Below, in pieces: positions 27,333 to 36,515 of a stretch of DNA of 64,000 nt. Origin of the DNA: UBA952 sp044361535. GTDB lineage: Bacteria > Bacteroidota > Bacteroidia > Flavobacteriales_D > Crocinitomicaceae. Location of the stretch: positions 62,001 to 126,000 of the forward strand of contig JBIKIQ010000004.1 of assembly GCA_044361535.1 (NCBI GenBank), read 5' to 3'. Position 1 is the first letter of the stretch. The number at the start of each line of letters is the position of its first letter. Below the pieces are notes generated by a model. That model made no database searches and was not told where the DNA came from. It was given only the letters and a program-made list of their open reading frames with translations. The position numbers were made by a program, and so were the translations under genes.

Positions 27333-29893
27333 GAATGAAAAAAATACTTCTATTATGTATTTGCATTGCATCGTTAACTGCGGGATTTTCTCAGAAAGTA
27401 ATAACTATAGGTGATACAAATTCTCGATTTGATTTCATCAATCCCAAAGAATATGAGATTGGAGCAATTCGCGTTCAAGGAGCAGATAACTTTGACCATC
27501 AAGGAATTCGTTTGATTTCAGGGCTTCGTGTAGGTGAAAAAATAAAAATACCTGGTGAACCTATCACAAATGCGATTAAAAATTTGTGGAAAGAGGAAAT
27601 TTTTTCAGATATTCAAATTGAAATAGAAAAAGAATTAGCAGGAGTGGTTTATCTCCTTATAAAACTGGAGCCAAGACCAAAACTTTCTCGCTTCATGTTT
27701 ACGGGTATAAACCGTCGAGATGCTGATAAAATTCGCGAAGAAATCACCCTGTTTTCAGGTAAAACCATTACGGAAAATCTTGTGTTTCAAACCAACAACA
27801 AAATAAGAGGTTATTTTCGAGAAAAAGGATTCTACGGTGTTGATGTTGCTATTGTTAGAGAAAAAGACACATTAATAAATAACGCTGAACTGTTTCGTAT
27901 TAATATTAAAAAAGGTCCTAAAATTGGAATCAAAAAAATTATCATTGATGGCAATGAAGCAATTCCTGATTGGAAGCTTAAATGGGCAATGAAAGACACG
28001 AAGCAACGTGGTGTTTTTACCATATTTAGTCGCTCTAAATTCACCCAATCATCCTTTGATAAAGACAAAGACCTCCTTTTAGCTAAGTTCAATAAAGTGG
28101 GACTGAGAGATGCTGAAATTTCGCACGATACAGTATACAAATTAGATAGTAAAAATTTGATCGTACACATCAAAATAAACGAAGGATCAAAGTACTATTT
28201 TGGGGACATAGAATGGATTGGAAACACAAAATACAGATCCAGTTATCTTGATACGGTTTTAGGGATCAAGAAAGGAGATTTGTATAACAAAACGCTGCTT
28301 CAAACACGGTTGAATGGAAGTCCTGAAGGAAGAGATATTTCATCACTATATATGGATCGCGGTTACTTATTCTTTAATGTCTTTCCAGTAGAGACCAATG
28401 TTACCAATAATCAAATCAACTATCAAATTAGAATATTGGAAGGAAAAGAGGCTCGTAATGGAACTATTACCGTTCGAGGAAATACCAAAACAAGTGATTA
28501 TGTCATCATTCGAGAAATAAGAACCAAACCAGGTGATTTGTTCAACAAGGCAGATATTATGAGAACCCAACGAGAATTGTCTCAACTCGGTTTTTTCAAT
28601 GATCAAGCATTTCAAGTAAATCCAATGCCAAATCCAGAAAAAGGTACTGTTGACATTGAATACGTTGTTGAAGAAAAATCCTCGGATCAAATTGAACTTT
28701 CAGGAGGTTACGGAGGCGCTGGAGCAAATACAGGTCCACGAATAATTGGAACTTTGGGCTTAACATTCAATAATTTTTCAACTAAAAAATTCTTTAAAAA
28801 AGAAGCTTGGTCACCATTACCTGGCGGTGATGGGCAACGTTTATCAATACGTGCTCAATCAAACGGATCCTTTTTTCAGAGTTATACCTTTTCATTTACT
28901 GAACCATGGTTGGGTGGAAAAAAACCAACTTCCTTATCGTACTGGATAAATCACACCGCTATATCAAATGGTAGATTTTTAAGAAGCAATCCTTCCTATT
29001 CAGGGGTGGGTATTTCGGGAACAGGACTTGCCATTCAGAAAAGATTAAAATGGCCTGATGATTATTTCACCAACTCTTATGAGCTTAGTTATCAGTATTA
29101 TGATGTAATGAATTACAATGTCTTCCCAAATTTAACAAAAGGATATGCGAATGACATTGCCTTAAAATATACACTTCAAAGAAGTTCGGTTAGTGCTCCA
29201 ATTTATCCGCAAAGTGGTTCTAATTTTAGTTTAACGCTAAAAGGTAGCTTACCTTACTCACTTTTTGAAGATAAAGATTACACAAATTCAAGTTCACAAG
29301 AGCGATACAAGTACTTAGAATATTTTAAAGTGAAATTTACGGGAGAATGGTATTTGCCTTTATCGCCTGATAAGAAACTAGTATTGATGCCTCGATTTGG
29401 ATTTGGATTCATGGGGGCTTATAACAAATCCAAAGGTGTTACACCGTTTGACAGATTTACAATGGGTGGAAGTGGCTTAACAGGAATTGGCCAAATAGGC
29501 GGTAGAGAAATCATTGCTTTAAGAGGATATGAGGATCAAACTATTTCAAGTTTCGGTGGAGATCCAATAATCGCAAAATACACCTTGGAACTACGATATC
29601 CAATATCATTAAATCCTTCCGCAACTTTTTATGCAATGGTTTTTGCGGAGGCAGGAAATACATTTCCAAGTTTTCAGAAATTCAATCCTTTTAATGTAAA
29701 GAAAACAGCTGGAGTTGGAATTAGAGTATTTCTACCAATGTTTGGAATGCTCGGGCTTGACTACGGCTTAGGTTTTGATAAATTGGATTATTGGTCAGAT
29801 GGATTTGGCAAAGCATCAGATTCTTCAATTAGTACAAAAGGATTTTATCCAAAACTGACCTTTACCATTGGAATGAACCTAGGTGAATTATAG
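27329..29893 (+). CDS. bamA: BamA, outer-membrane protein assembly factor
   Basis: This 854-residue protein has a signal peptide ending GFSQ, five POTRA-like domains (about 40-460; for example 'KIKIPGEPITNAIKNLW', 'GNTKTSDYVIIREIRTKPGD') and a 16-strand-type barrel (about 460-854) with the conserved 'IIALRGYED' loop motif. It is the central pore of the machine that inserts beta-barrels into the outer membrane. It starts inside the uppS stop (ATGA) and is followed by two periplasmic chaperone genes that feed it substrates. The start could also be the ATG 6 nt later. Confidence 0.96.
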   Translation: MRMKKILLLCICIASLTAGFSQKVITIGDTNSRFDFINPKEYEIGAIRVQGADNFDHQGIRLISGLRVGEKIKIPGEPITNAIKNLWKEEIFSDIQIEIEKELAGVVYLLIKLEPRPKLSRFMFTGINRRDADKIREEITLFSGKTITENLVFQTNNKIRGYFREKGFYGVDVAIVREKDTLINNAELFRINIKKGPKIGIKKIIIDGNEAIPDWKLKWAMKDTKQRGVFTIFSRSKFTQSSFDKDKDLLLAKFNKVGLRDAEISHDTVYKLDSKNLIVHIKINEGSKYYFGDIEWIGNTKYRSSYLDTVLGIKKGDLYNKTLLQTRLNGSPEGRDISSLYMDRGYLFFNVFPVETNVTNNQINYQIRILEGKEARNGTITVRGNTKTSDYVIIREIRTKPGDLFNKADIMRTQRELSQLGFFNDQAFQVNPMPNPEKGTVDIEYVVEEKSSDQIELSGGYGGAGANTGPRIIGTLGLTFNNFSTKKFFKKEAWSPLPGGDGQRLSIRAQSNGSFFQSYTFSFTEPWLGGKKPTSLSYWINHTAISNGRFLRSNPSYSGVGISGTGLAIQKRLKWPDDYFTNSYELSYQYYDVMNYNVFPNLTKGYANDIALKYTLQRSSVSAPIYPQSGSNFSLTLKGSLPYSLFEDKDYTNSSSQERYKYLEYFKVKFTGEWYLPLSPDKKLVLMPRFGFGFMGAYNKSKGVTPFDRFTMGGSGLTGIGQIGGREIIALRGYEDQTISSFGGDPIIAKYTLELRYPISLNPSATFYAMVFAEAGNTFPSFQKFNPFNVKKTAGVGIRVFLPMFGMLGLDYGLGFDKLDYWSDGFGKASDSSISTKGFYPKLTFTIGMNLGEL

Positions 29894-29909
29894 ATTTAAA
29901 AGTAGTATT

Positions 29910-30431
29910 ATGAAAACTGGAAAATGGTTAATTTTTTTGTTGGTTATGTTTGGCACATACTTTGCCAATGGACAAAAATATGCGTATATTGATTCGGATT
30001 ACATTTTAAAAAAAATGCCTGAATACCAAGATTCAAAAGAGAAATTGGATAAGTTAGCAGATCGTTGGACAAAAGAAATTGAGGAGTTGTATGCAACTCT
30101 TAAAACAAAAAAAGATAATTTTGCCAAAGAAGAAGTTTTGCTTCCTGAAGAAGAAAAGAACAAACGTTCTGAGGAGATAAAAAAACTTGAGCAAGATGCA
30201 GTGAAGGTTCAAACTTCACATTTTGGGGTGACTGGAGATTATTTTCAAAAAAGACAAGAATTAATAAAACCCATTCAAGATAAAGTTTTTGAAGCGATGC
30301 AAAAAGTCGCACAAAAAAAGGGATATTCTTTTGTTTTTGACAAGTCTAATCAAAGTAATTTGGTTTATGCAGAAACAAAATTTGATTTAAGTAATGATGT
30401 TTTAAAAGAAATGGGTATATCAATTAAATAA
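29910..30431 (+). CDS. skp: OmpH/Skp family periplasmic chaperone (copy 1)
   Basis: The protein has 173 residues from the ATG at 29910; an in-frame GTG at 29883 inside bamA is rejected because the ATG gives a clean signal peptide (MKTGKWLIFLLVMFGTYFANGQ). 'KYAYIDSDYILKKMPEYQDSK' is the usual OmpH strand-helix start, followed by about 80 residues of charged coiled coil (the chaperone tentacles) and a closing 'YSFVFDKSNQSN' strand. Skp trimers hold unfolded outer-membrane proteins for BamA, which is encoded just upstream. The second copy starts 9 nt downstream. Confidence 0.93.
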   Translation: MKTGKWLIFLLVMFGTYFANGQKYAYIDSDYILKKMPEYQDSKEKLDKLADRWTKEIEELYATLKTKKDNFAKEEVLLPEEEKNKRSEEIKKLEQDAVKVQTSHFGVTGDYFQKRQELIKPIQDKVFEAMQKVAQKKGYSFVFDKSNQSNLVYAETKFDLSNDVLKEMGISIK

Positions 30432-30440
30432 AAAATAAAA

Positions 30441-30959
30441 ATGAAAAAAACACTTTCAATTGTAGCTTTACTTTTTGTAACAAATTTCGCTATTTCACAA
30501 TCTAAAGTAGCACACGTAGATTCTCAACAACTTCTTGATACAATGCCTTCAAGAGAGCTGGCTTTAAAAGAAATTAAAGACATTGAAGAAGAATTCAAAA
30601 CTGAGCTTCAAACCATGTATGAAGAGTACGAAAAAACCCGAGCAAAACTTGAAGCAGAGAGAAGCTCACTTTCACCTACAATTATTAAATCTCGTGAAAC
30701 AAATTTAATGGGATTGGGACAACGTATTCAAGAAAGAGAACAAACTATTCAAAATGAACTCCAAATACGCGCTCAAGAATTAAACCAACCAATTTTTGAA
30801 AGAGTAAAACAAGCTGTAGATATTGTTGCAGATAGAAAGAAACTAAATTACGTAATTGACGGATCAAATATGCTGTATACTAAAGGAGGAATGGACATTA
30901 CTGCGGAAGTAATTGTTGAACTTCTTAAGCTGGATGCTGCAGCATTGAATAAAAAATAA
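30441..30959 (+). CDS. OmpH/Skp family periplasmic chaperone (copy 2)
   Basis: The 172-residue paralogue of the preceding gene has signal peptide MKKTLSIVALLFVTNFAISQ, 'KVAHVDSQQLLDTMPS' and a long coiled coil with many E, K and Q residues, then 'LNYVIDGSNMLYTKGGMDIT'. Tandem Skp-like genes after bamA are usual in Bacteroidota; the two copies are clearly diverged, so they may hold different clients or form mixed trimers (inference). A thioredoxin lipoprotein follows after 5 nt in the same operon. Confidence 0.93.
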   Translation: MKKTLSIVALLFVTNFAISQSKVAHVDSQQLLDTMPSRELALKEIKDIEEEFKTELQTMYEEYEKTRAKLEAERSSLSPTIIKSRETNLMGLGQRIQEREQTIQNELQIRAQELNQPIFERVKQAVDIVADRKKLNYVIDGSNMLYTKGGMDITAEVIVELLKLDAAALNKK

Positions 30960-30964
30960 AACCT

Positions 30965-31456
30965 ATGAAAATTTTTCTCGCTATCCCCCTTCTTTTGCTA
31001 GCAATTTCGTGCGGAGCTCAAAAAGAAAGTGCATCTAAAAATTCAAACGAAGGTTTGGTTTGGCACACTGATATGAATAAAGCAATTGCCATTTCGCAAA
31101 AAGAAAACAAACCCATGATGTTGTTTTTCACTGGTAGCGATTGGTGTGGCTGGTGTATTAGACTTCAAAAGGAAGTTTTTTTAACTGAAACGTTTACGAA
31201 ATGGGCCAATGACAATGTTATTTTAGTTGAATTAGATTTCCCTAAAAGCAAACCTCAAACGGATGCAATCAAACAACAAAACAGTCAATTGCAACAGACT
31301 TTTGCAGTACAAGGATATCCAACTGTGTTTTTTGTGAATGCAAAAAAAACAGAGAAAGAAAAATACGATTTAACGTCTCTTGGAAAAACAGGATATGTAG
31401 CCGGAGGTCCAGATAAATGGATTGAAGGTGCAAACGCTATGATTAAAACTAAATAG
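30965..31456 (+). CDS. Thioredoxin-fold lipoprotein
   Basis: A 163-residue protein with lipobox LLLAISCGAQ, so it is envelope-anchored, then a thioredoxin-like domain (about 35-160) with GSDWCGWCIRLQKEV as redox motif (CxxC) and the cis-Pro strand 'VQGYPTVFFVNA'. It is probably a disulfide reductase or oxidase in the periplasm. Its place at the end of the uppS-bamA-skp-skp operon suggests that it helps outer-membrane protein folding; this is an inference from context. Confidence 0.88.
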   Translation: MKIFLAIPLLLLAISCGAQKESASKNSNEGLVWHTDMNKAIAISQKENKPMMLFFTGSDWCGWCIRLQKEVFLTETFTKWANDNVILVELDFPKSKPQTDAIKQQNSQLQQTFAVQGYPTVFFVNAKKTEKEKYDLTSLGKTGYVAGGPDKWIEGANAMIKTK

Positions 31457-31499
31457 GCAATTTAATCCTGACTTTGCTTCTTATCTAATTTGGGTATTC

Positions 31500-34400
31500 T
31501 TAATTGATAATTTTAAGTTTACCCATTTTCTCCATCGCATCTTTGATGTGAATAACGGGCTCTATTATCAAACGTAATTTTTCATTCTGTTGAACTAATC
31601 TATATCCAGTTGGATTGGCTTGAATTGTATTCAATAAATTCATGAATATTTCTGTTTCGTAAAAAGTTGATTGAGGATTCGAAATAAAATACCCCACTAA
31701 TTTCTGTGATTTTATTACAATTCGTTCCATTCCCAATTCCTGAGCCAACCAACGCAATTGGAATGAAATCAGTAATTCCTTTACCTCTCTTGGTAACGGA
31801 CCAAAACGATCAACAAGTCTAATTGAAAATTTGGTTAACTCTTCTTCAGACTTTAAATTGTCTAATTCTTGATACAAACTTAATCGCTCTGCAACGTTGT
31901 TCACGTAATCATCCGGAATTCGAACTTCCTGATCAGTCTCAAATACACAATCATTGAAATAATTCTGGAAACTGTCTGACTCTCGTTCATCGAAAAGATC
32001 TTTGAATTCATTTTCACGCAATTCTTGCATAGCCTCATTCAATATCTTCTGATACATTTCAAATCCAATTTCAGAAATAAATCCACTTTGCTCACCGCCC
32101 AATAAATTTCCGGCTCCACGAATGTCTAAATCTTTCATCGCAATATTGAATCCAGAACCCAAATCTGAGAATTGAACCAAGGCCTCTAATCGTTTTCTTG
32201 CCTCTGATGTTAGGATACTAAATTTTGGAGAAATCAAATAACAAAAAGCTTTTTTGTTGCTTCTCCCTACCCTACCTCGCAATTGATGCAAATCACTTAA
32301 ACCAAATTGATGAGCATCATTGATTATAATTGTATTCGCATTTGAAATATCAATTCCAGATTCAATAATTGTTGTGGCAATCAAAACATCATAGGATCCG
32401 TCAATGAAATCCATCATCACTTTTTCCAAATCTTTTCCTTCCATTTGTCCGTGACCAATGCCAATGCGAATTCCTGGACACAACCGTTGAATCATTCCAG
32501 CAATTTCACGAATATTTGACAATCGATTATTTACGAAAAACACCTGCCCTCCCCTACTTACTTCATAAGAAATTGCATCACGAATTGCCTCTTCGTTAAA
32601 TGAAATAATTTCAGTCAAAACCGGCTGACGATTAGGAGGAGGTGTATTTATTATACTCAAATCACGCGCTCCCATTAATGAAAATTGCAAAGTGCGGGGA
32701 ATTGGAGTTGCTGTAAGCGTTAACGTATCAACCGTAGCTCGCAAGGTTTTTAGTTTGTCTTTTACTGATACACCAAACTTCTGCTCTTCATCAATAATCA
32801 TCAAGCCCAAATCTTTGAATTTGACCCGATCCGCTGCCAAAGCATGAGTTCCAATTAGAATATCTATTTCACCACTTGCTACTTTTTTAAGTGTTTCAGT
32901 AGTTTGCTTGGTCGATTTAAAACGATTGATATAATCAACAGTACATGGAAAATCCTTTAGGCGTTCTTTAAAACTTCGAAAATGCTGCATGGATAGTATG
33001 GTAGTTGGAACCAATACCGCTACTTGTTTTGAATCAGCAACCGCTTTAAATGCTGCTCGAATGGCAATTTCCGTTTTTCCAAAACCAACATCTCCACAAA
33101 CCAACCGATCCATAGGTGTTGCAGATTCCATATCTTGTTTGAATGCAGCCGTGGCTTTTGCCTGATCGGGAGTATCTTCATACATAAAAGAAACCTCCAA
33201 TTCATTTTGAAGATACGAATCTGGTGAAAAAGCAAAACCTGGTTGACTTTTTCTTTTGGCATACAGTTGAATTAAATCAAATGCAAGCTCTTTGATTTTC
33301 TTTTTTGTTTTGTTTTTGAGCGTTGACCAAGCCTGAGTTCCTAATTTATTCATTTTAGGAACAGTTCCATCTTTACCGGTAAATTTTGAAATCCTATGAA
33401 GCGAATGAATTCCAACATATAAAACATCTCCATCTTTATAAACTAATCGAATAGCTTCTTGAGGTTTGCCATTGACATCAATTGTTTCTAGTCCAGAAAA
33501 TTGACCAATGCCATGATCAATATGCGTGACGTAATCACCTTTTTGTAGGTTGTAAATTTCTTTTAGCGTTAATGCTTGTTTGGCTTGTTGAAAACCTTCC
33601 TTTAAACGAAACCGATGGTATCTTTCAAAGATTTGATGATCTGTATAACAAACTAACTTTAAGGATGGGGCGATAAATCCTTCGTGTAAAGACGAATTCA
33701 TTGAAACAAACTGAACATCTTGATTTATATCCTGAAAAATTTGATGGAGTCGTTCAATTTGTTTTGGCTGATTGGAAAATATAAGATTTGTATTCCCAAG
33801 ATTTGTTCGCTCTACCAAATCAGTTGACAATAAATCAAAATTCTTATTGAAACTTGGCTGAGGGATGAAATCAAAATCAACGATTATCGTTGGATCATAG
33901 TTTTTCTTAGCTCCCCATTCAATAATTCGCAATTCAATTATTTCACATAAAGCAGCTGATGGATGAAGGTATAAATCGCTGGGAATTGCAAATTTCACAG
34001 TTGATTCAAGGGAGTTAAATATTGCTAATGCCTTATCGTATTCTTTTTTAAGCGAATCTTCAATTTGTTCCACATCAGATAGCCAAACCACAGCATCTTT
34101 TCCAATAAATTCAAAAAATGAACTTACTCCTTGTTGGATGAGACTCCCTTGAATATTTGGGACAATAAAGAAATACTGATGCGTTTTCTCAGATAATTGA
34201 GTCGACGGATCAAAAGTTCGAATCGAATCCACCTCATCGCCAAAAAACTCTATACGAAAAGGCAAATCATGCGAATATGAAAACACATCAACTATACCGC
34301 CACGAATTGAAAATTGGCCAGGCTCGTAAACAAAATCAACACGATCAAAATGATAATCCAACAAGAGTTCATTGAGAAAATCTATGGAATACGAACTCGA

Positions 34401-34841
34401 AACTTGCACTTTTAAGGTGTTTTCTACCAGTTTTTTTTGGGTTGGTATTTTTTCAAACAATGCGTTAGGATAGGTAACAACCCAGTTATTAGATCCTTGA
34501 GTTATTCTTTCCAAAACCTCTGCACGGGCCACTACATTCGCATTGTCTGTTTGTTCCAATTGATAAGGAACTTTATACGATGCTGGATAAAATAAAATAC
34601 GTTTATTATCCGGATAAAGCCCTTGAAGGTCATTGAGGAAATAGGCAGCATCCTCCTTATCAGATAGAATAAATACATGATTCCCTGGAACCTGATCTGC
34701 AGTTGCTGCTGCACAAATACTTCGTGAAGACCCCACCAATCCTTTCCAATGTATACGTTGAGCCTTATTACCTAAAGCTTGTGCCGTTTCTTCTACCGGT
34801 TGATATGCCCGAAAAAAATCTAAAAAATTCTTTAAATCCAT
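31500..34841 (-). CDS. mfd: Transcription-repair coupling factor Mfd
   Basis: The 1113-residue protein has the full domain order: UvrB-homology region, RNA polymerase interaction domain (GDYVTHIDHGIGQFSGLE), a superfamily 2 translocase with Walker A GDVGFGKT (about 580-588) and a DEEQ box (about 684-687), the second helicase lobe ('QLRGRVGRSNKKAFCYL'), and a C-terminal TRCF domain. It removes stalled RNA polymerase from DNA lesions and recruits UvrA. It starts at the ATG at 34841 and converges on the uppS-bamA operon with a 43-nt gap. It appears monocistronic. Confidence 0.97.
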   Translation of the reverse strand: MDLKNFLDFFRAYQPVEETAQALGNKAQRIHWKGLVGSSRSICAAATADQVPGNHVFILSDKEDAAYFLNDLQGLYPDNKRILFYPASYKVPYQLEQTDNANVVARAEVLERITQGSNNWVVTYPNALFEKIPTQKKLVENTLKVQVSSSYSIDFLNELLLDYHFDRVDFVYEPGQFSIRGGIVDVFSYSHDLPFRIEFFGDEVDSIRTFDPSTQLSEKTHQYFFIVPNIQGSLIQQGVSSFFEFIGKDAVVWLSDVEQIEDSLKKEYDKALAIFNSLESTVKFAIPSDLYLHPSAALCEIIELRIIEWGAKKNYDPTIIVDFDFIPQPSFNKNFDLLSTDLVERTNLGNTNLIFSNQPKQIERLHQIFQDINQDVQFVSMNSSLHEGFIAPSLKLVCYTDHQIFERYHRFRLKEGFQQAKQALTLKEIYNLQKGDYVTHIDHGIGQFSGLETIDVNGKPQEAIRLVYKDGDVLYVGIHSLHRISKFTGKDGTVPKMNKLGTQAWSTLKNKTKKKIKELAFDLIQLYAKRKSQPGFAFSPDSYLQNELEVSFMYEDTPDQAKATAAFKQDMESATPMDRLVCGDVGFGKTEIAIRAAFKAVADSKQVAVLVPTTILSMQHFRSFKERLKDFPCTVDYINRFKSTKQTTETLKKVASGEIDILIGTHALAADRVKFKDLGLMIIDEEQKFGVSVKDKLKTLRATVDTLTLTATPIPRTLQFSLMGARDLSIINTPPPNRQPVLTEIISFNEEAIRDAISYEVSRGGQVFFVNNRLSNIREIAGMIQRLCPGIRIGIGHGQMEGKDLEKVMMDFIDGSYDVLIATTIIESGIDISNANTIIINDAHQFGLSDLHQLRGRVGRSNKKAFCYLISPKFSILTSEARKRLEALVQFSDLGSGFNIAMKDLDIRGAGNLLGGEQSGFISEIGFEMYQKILNEAMQELRENEFKDLFDERESDSFQNYFNDCVFETDQEVRIPDDYVNNVAERLSLYQELDNLKSEEELTKFSIRLVDRFGPLPREVKELLISFQLRWLAQELGMERIVIKSQKLVGYFISNPQSTFYETEIFMNLLNTIQANPTGYRLVQQNEKLRLIIEPVIHIKDAMEKMGKLKIIN

Positions 34842-34983
34842 ATTTGTGACCGCTAAATTATTGAAAAAGTAGGTGGTAGCGTTTAAAATAGGTTTGATTC
34901 GTATTATTTTTCCTTTTTAATGGACTTTTAAACAAAATACATAGGATTTAATGTATTTTCGTTTTCTAATTAAATGGTAGTTT

Positions 34984-35673
34984 ATGAAAAAGATTTTTTT
35001 GATTTTGAGTTATGTGTTTATAACAATAGTAATTTCATCAGCATGTGGTGAAGACAATGGATCGAAAACCGAGGGTAATTCATCCACAAAAAACGCGTTG
35101 AAAAGTAATTCAGACACACTAAAGCAAGCCCCTACTGAGGAAACTAAAAAAGCGTTTATCCAGGTTTTCACATCCAGTGGTATTGTATTTGATCAACCTT
35201 GTCAAAGCAAAATCATTCTTTGTGTTGAATCAGGTGTTGCAAGGGCAATTCATGTAAATTGCGAAGACGAATATGCTCTTTTTAATTACTTAGACGGAGA
35301 AGCAGATGGTTTAACATATTCTGGCAAAGGTTCTTTTTTCGATAATTGCGGAGGTAGTGATCCCGAAAAAACAATGTGCAAATCAACTAAACCTTTCAAA
35401 ATGGAGTTAGATAAGGATTCTTCTAAATTGAAATTCAATGGAACAAAATACGCTCAGTCAAATTCGAAATTATCATTCAAAACCAAAGGAATGAAGCTAT
35501 ACGAATCTCCTGATTCCAAATCAGAAATAATCGAACAGATTGCGGATACCAAGGCAAAGGTCGAATTGCTGGGAATTGGAGAGCTACAAAAAAAGGGAAC
35601 GGAGTGGGGAATTTGGTATAGAGTTAAGGTAAATGAGCAAGAAGGATGGTGTTTGGATTGCTTAAATTTCTAA
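34984..35673 (+). CDS. SH3-domain lipoprotein
   Basis: A 229-residue protein with signal peptide and lipobox (VISSACGED). A low-complexity Ser/Asn linker follows, then a novel domain with paired Cys (roughly 55-155), then a bacterial SH3 domain at about 165-229 ('KLYESPDSKSEIIEQIAD...WYRVKVNEQEGWC'). Such lipoproteins usually face the periplasm or the cell surface and may bind peptidoglycan. The neighbours mfd and rplU give no functional hint. Confidence 0.78.
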   Translation: MKKIFLILSYVFITIVISSACGEDNGSKTEGNSSTKNALKSNSDTLKQAPTEETKKAFIQVFTSSGIVFDQPCQSKIILCVESGVARAIHVNCEDEYALFNYLDGEADGLTYSGKGSFFDNCGGSDPEKTMCKSTKPFKMELDKDSSKLKFNGTKYAQSNSKLSFKTKGMKLYESPDSKSEIIEQIADTKAKVELLGIGELQKKGTEWGIWYRVKVNEQEGWCLDCLNF

Positions 35674-35701
35674 AATTTAGTCTGAAAGTTAGGGTTAACT
35701 C

Positions 35702-35731
35702 TTGGTGATTTAGTAAATTATTGTATCTTTG
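35702..35731 (+). promoter_or_regulatory. Bacteroidota promoter of rplU-rpmA
   Basis: TTGG at 35702 and TATCTTTG at 35724-35731 are separated by about 19 bp, an excellent fit to the Bacteroidota consensus. The start of rplU is at 35771, giving a leader of about 30 nt that contains a short hairpin. Confidence 0.7.
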
Positions 35732-35734
35732 CAT

Positions 35735-35747
35735 CCCCATTTTGGGG
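35735..35747 (+). promoter_or_regulatory. Short hairpin in the rplU leader
   Basis: CCCCA TTT TGGGG is a perfect 5-bp stem with a 3-nt loop, right after the predicted promoter and about 23 nt before the ATG of rplU. It could be a leader element bound by a ribosomal protein or just a stabilising 5' stem. Confidence 0.45.
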
Positions 35748-35770
35748 AAATTAATTAAAAATTTAGCTAT

Positions 35771-36085
35771 ATGTACGCAATTGTAGAGATAGCAGGGCAG
35801 CAATTCAAAGTGCAAAAAGATCAAAAGATTTTTGTACATCGTTTAGCAGCAGAAAGCGGAGAAAAAGTTTCTTTTGACCGTGTTTTGTTGGTTGACAATG
35901 ATGGAAAAATCCAAGTTGGCGCCCCAGCTATAGCAGGAGCAGTAGTTTCTGCAGAAGTGAATGATCACGTGAAAGGAGACAAAGTAATTGTTTTCAAGAA
36001 AAAACGTCGTAAAGGGTATAAAAAGAAAAATGGTCATCGCCAGTCTTTTACAAGCATTACGATTAAAGACATTAAAGTAAATTAA
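35771..36085 (+). CDS. rplU: 50S ribosomal protein L21
   Basis: 104 residues, MYAIVEIAGQQFKVQKDQKIFV at the start, 'KVIVFKKKRRKGYKKKNGHRQSFT' at the end; standard L21. It binds 23S rRNA in the large subunit. rpmA follows after 15 nt, the widely conserved rplU-rpmA pair. Confidence 0.98.
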   Translation: MYAIVEIAGQQFKVQKDQKIFVHRLAAESGEKVSFDRVLLVDNDGKIQVGAPAIAGAVVSAEVNDHVKGDKVIVFKKKRRKGYKKKNGHRQSFTSITIKDIKVN

Positions 36086-36100
36086 TTAAAAGTTTAAATC

Positions 36101-36370
36101 ATGGCACATAAGAAAGGAGTCGGTAGTTCTAAAAACGGACGAGAGTCACACAGCAAACGCTTAGGTGTAAAAATATTTGGTGGACAAGCTGCAATCGCAG
36201 GAAATATTATCGTTCGTCAAAGAGGAACAACTCATCACCCAGGAAATAATGTTGGAATTGGTAAAGACCATACATTGTTCGCTCTTGTTGACGGGGTTGT
36301 TGAATTTAGAAAAAAGAAAGATAATCGTTCATTTGTTTCAGTAACTCCGCTTGAAGTAACAGAAGCTTAA
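36101..36370 (+). CDS. rpmA: 50S ribosomal protein L27
   Basis: 89 residues, MAHKKGVGSSKNGRESHSKR and 'GNIIVRQRGTTHHPGNNVGIGKDHTLFAL' identify L27, which reaches near the peptidyl-transferase centre. Unlike Firmicutes L27, the N-terminus has no cleavable extension. It is co-transcribed with rplU and followed by a terminator. Confidence 0.98.
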   Translation: MAHKKGVGSSKNGRESHSKRLGVKIFGGQAAIAGNIIVRQRGTTHHPGNNVGIGKDHTLFALVDGVVEFRKKKDNRSFVSVTPLEVTEA

Positions 36371-36391
36371 TCGATTATATTTATAGTATTT

Positions 36392-36416
36392 AAACCGCTC
36401 ACAAGGCGGTTTTTTT
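36392..36416 (+). terminator. Rho-independent terminator after rpmA
   Basis: AAACCGC (36392-36398) pairs with GCGGTTT (36406-36412) around a 7-nt loop, and a run of T follows. Confidence 0.85.
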
Positions 36417-36474
36417 ATGCCCAACATTTTCTGTTATTAAATGGGAATTATCAATGCATTAACATTTTAGTCTT

Positions 36475-36508
36475 TTTGTTTAAACCTCAAACTTTGTTTG
36501 TATATTTG
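36475..36508 (+). promoter_or_regulatory. Bacteroidota promoter before the lamin-tail gene
   Basis: TTTG at 36475-36478 and TATATTTG at 36501-36508 are separated by 22 bp. The ATG lies at 36516, only 7 nt after the -7 element, so the transcript would be leaderless or nearly so. Confidence 0.5.
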
Positions 36509-36515
36509 AAATTCA

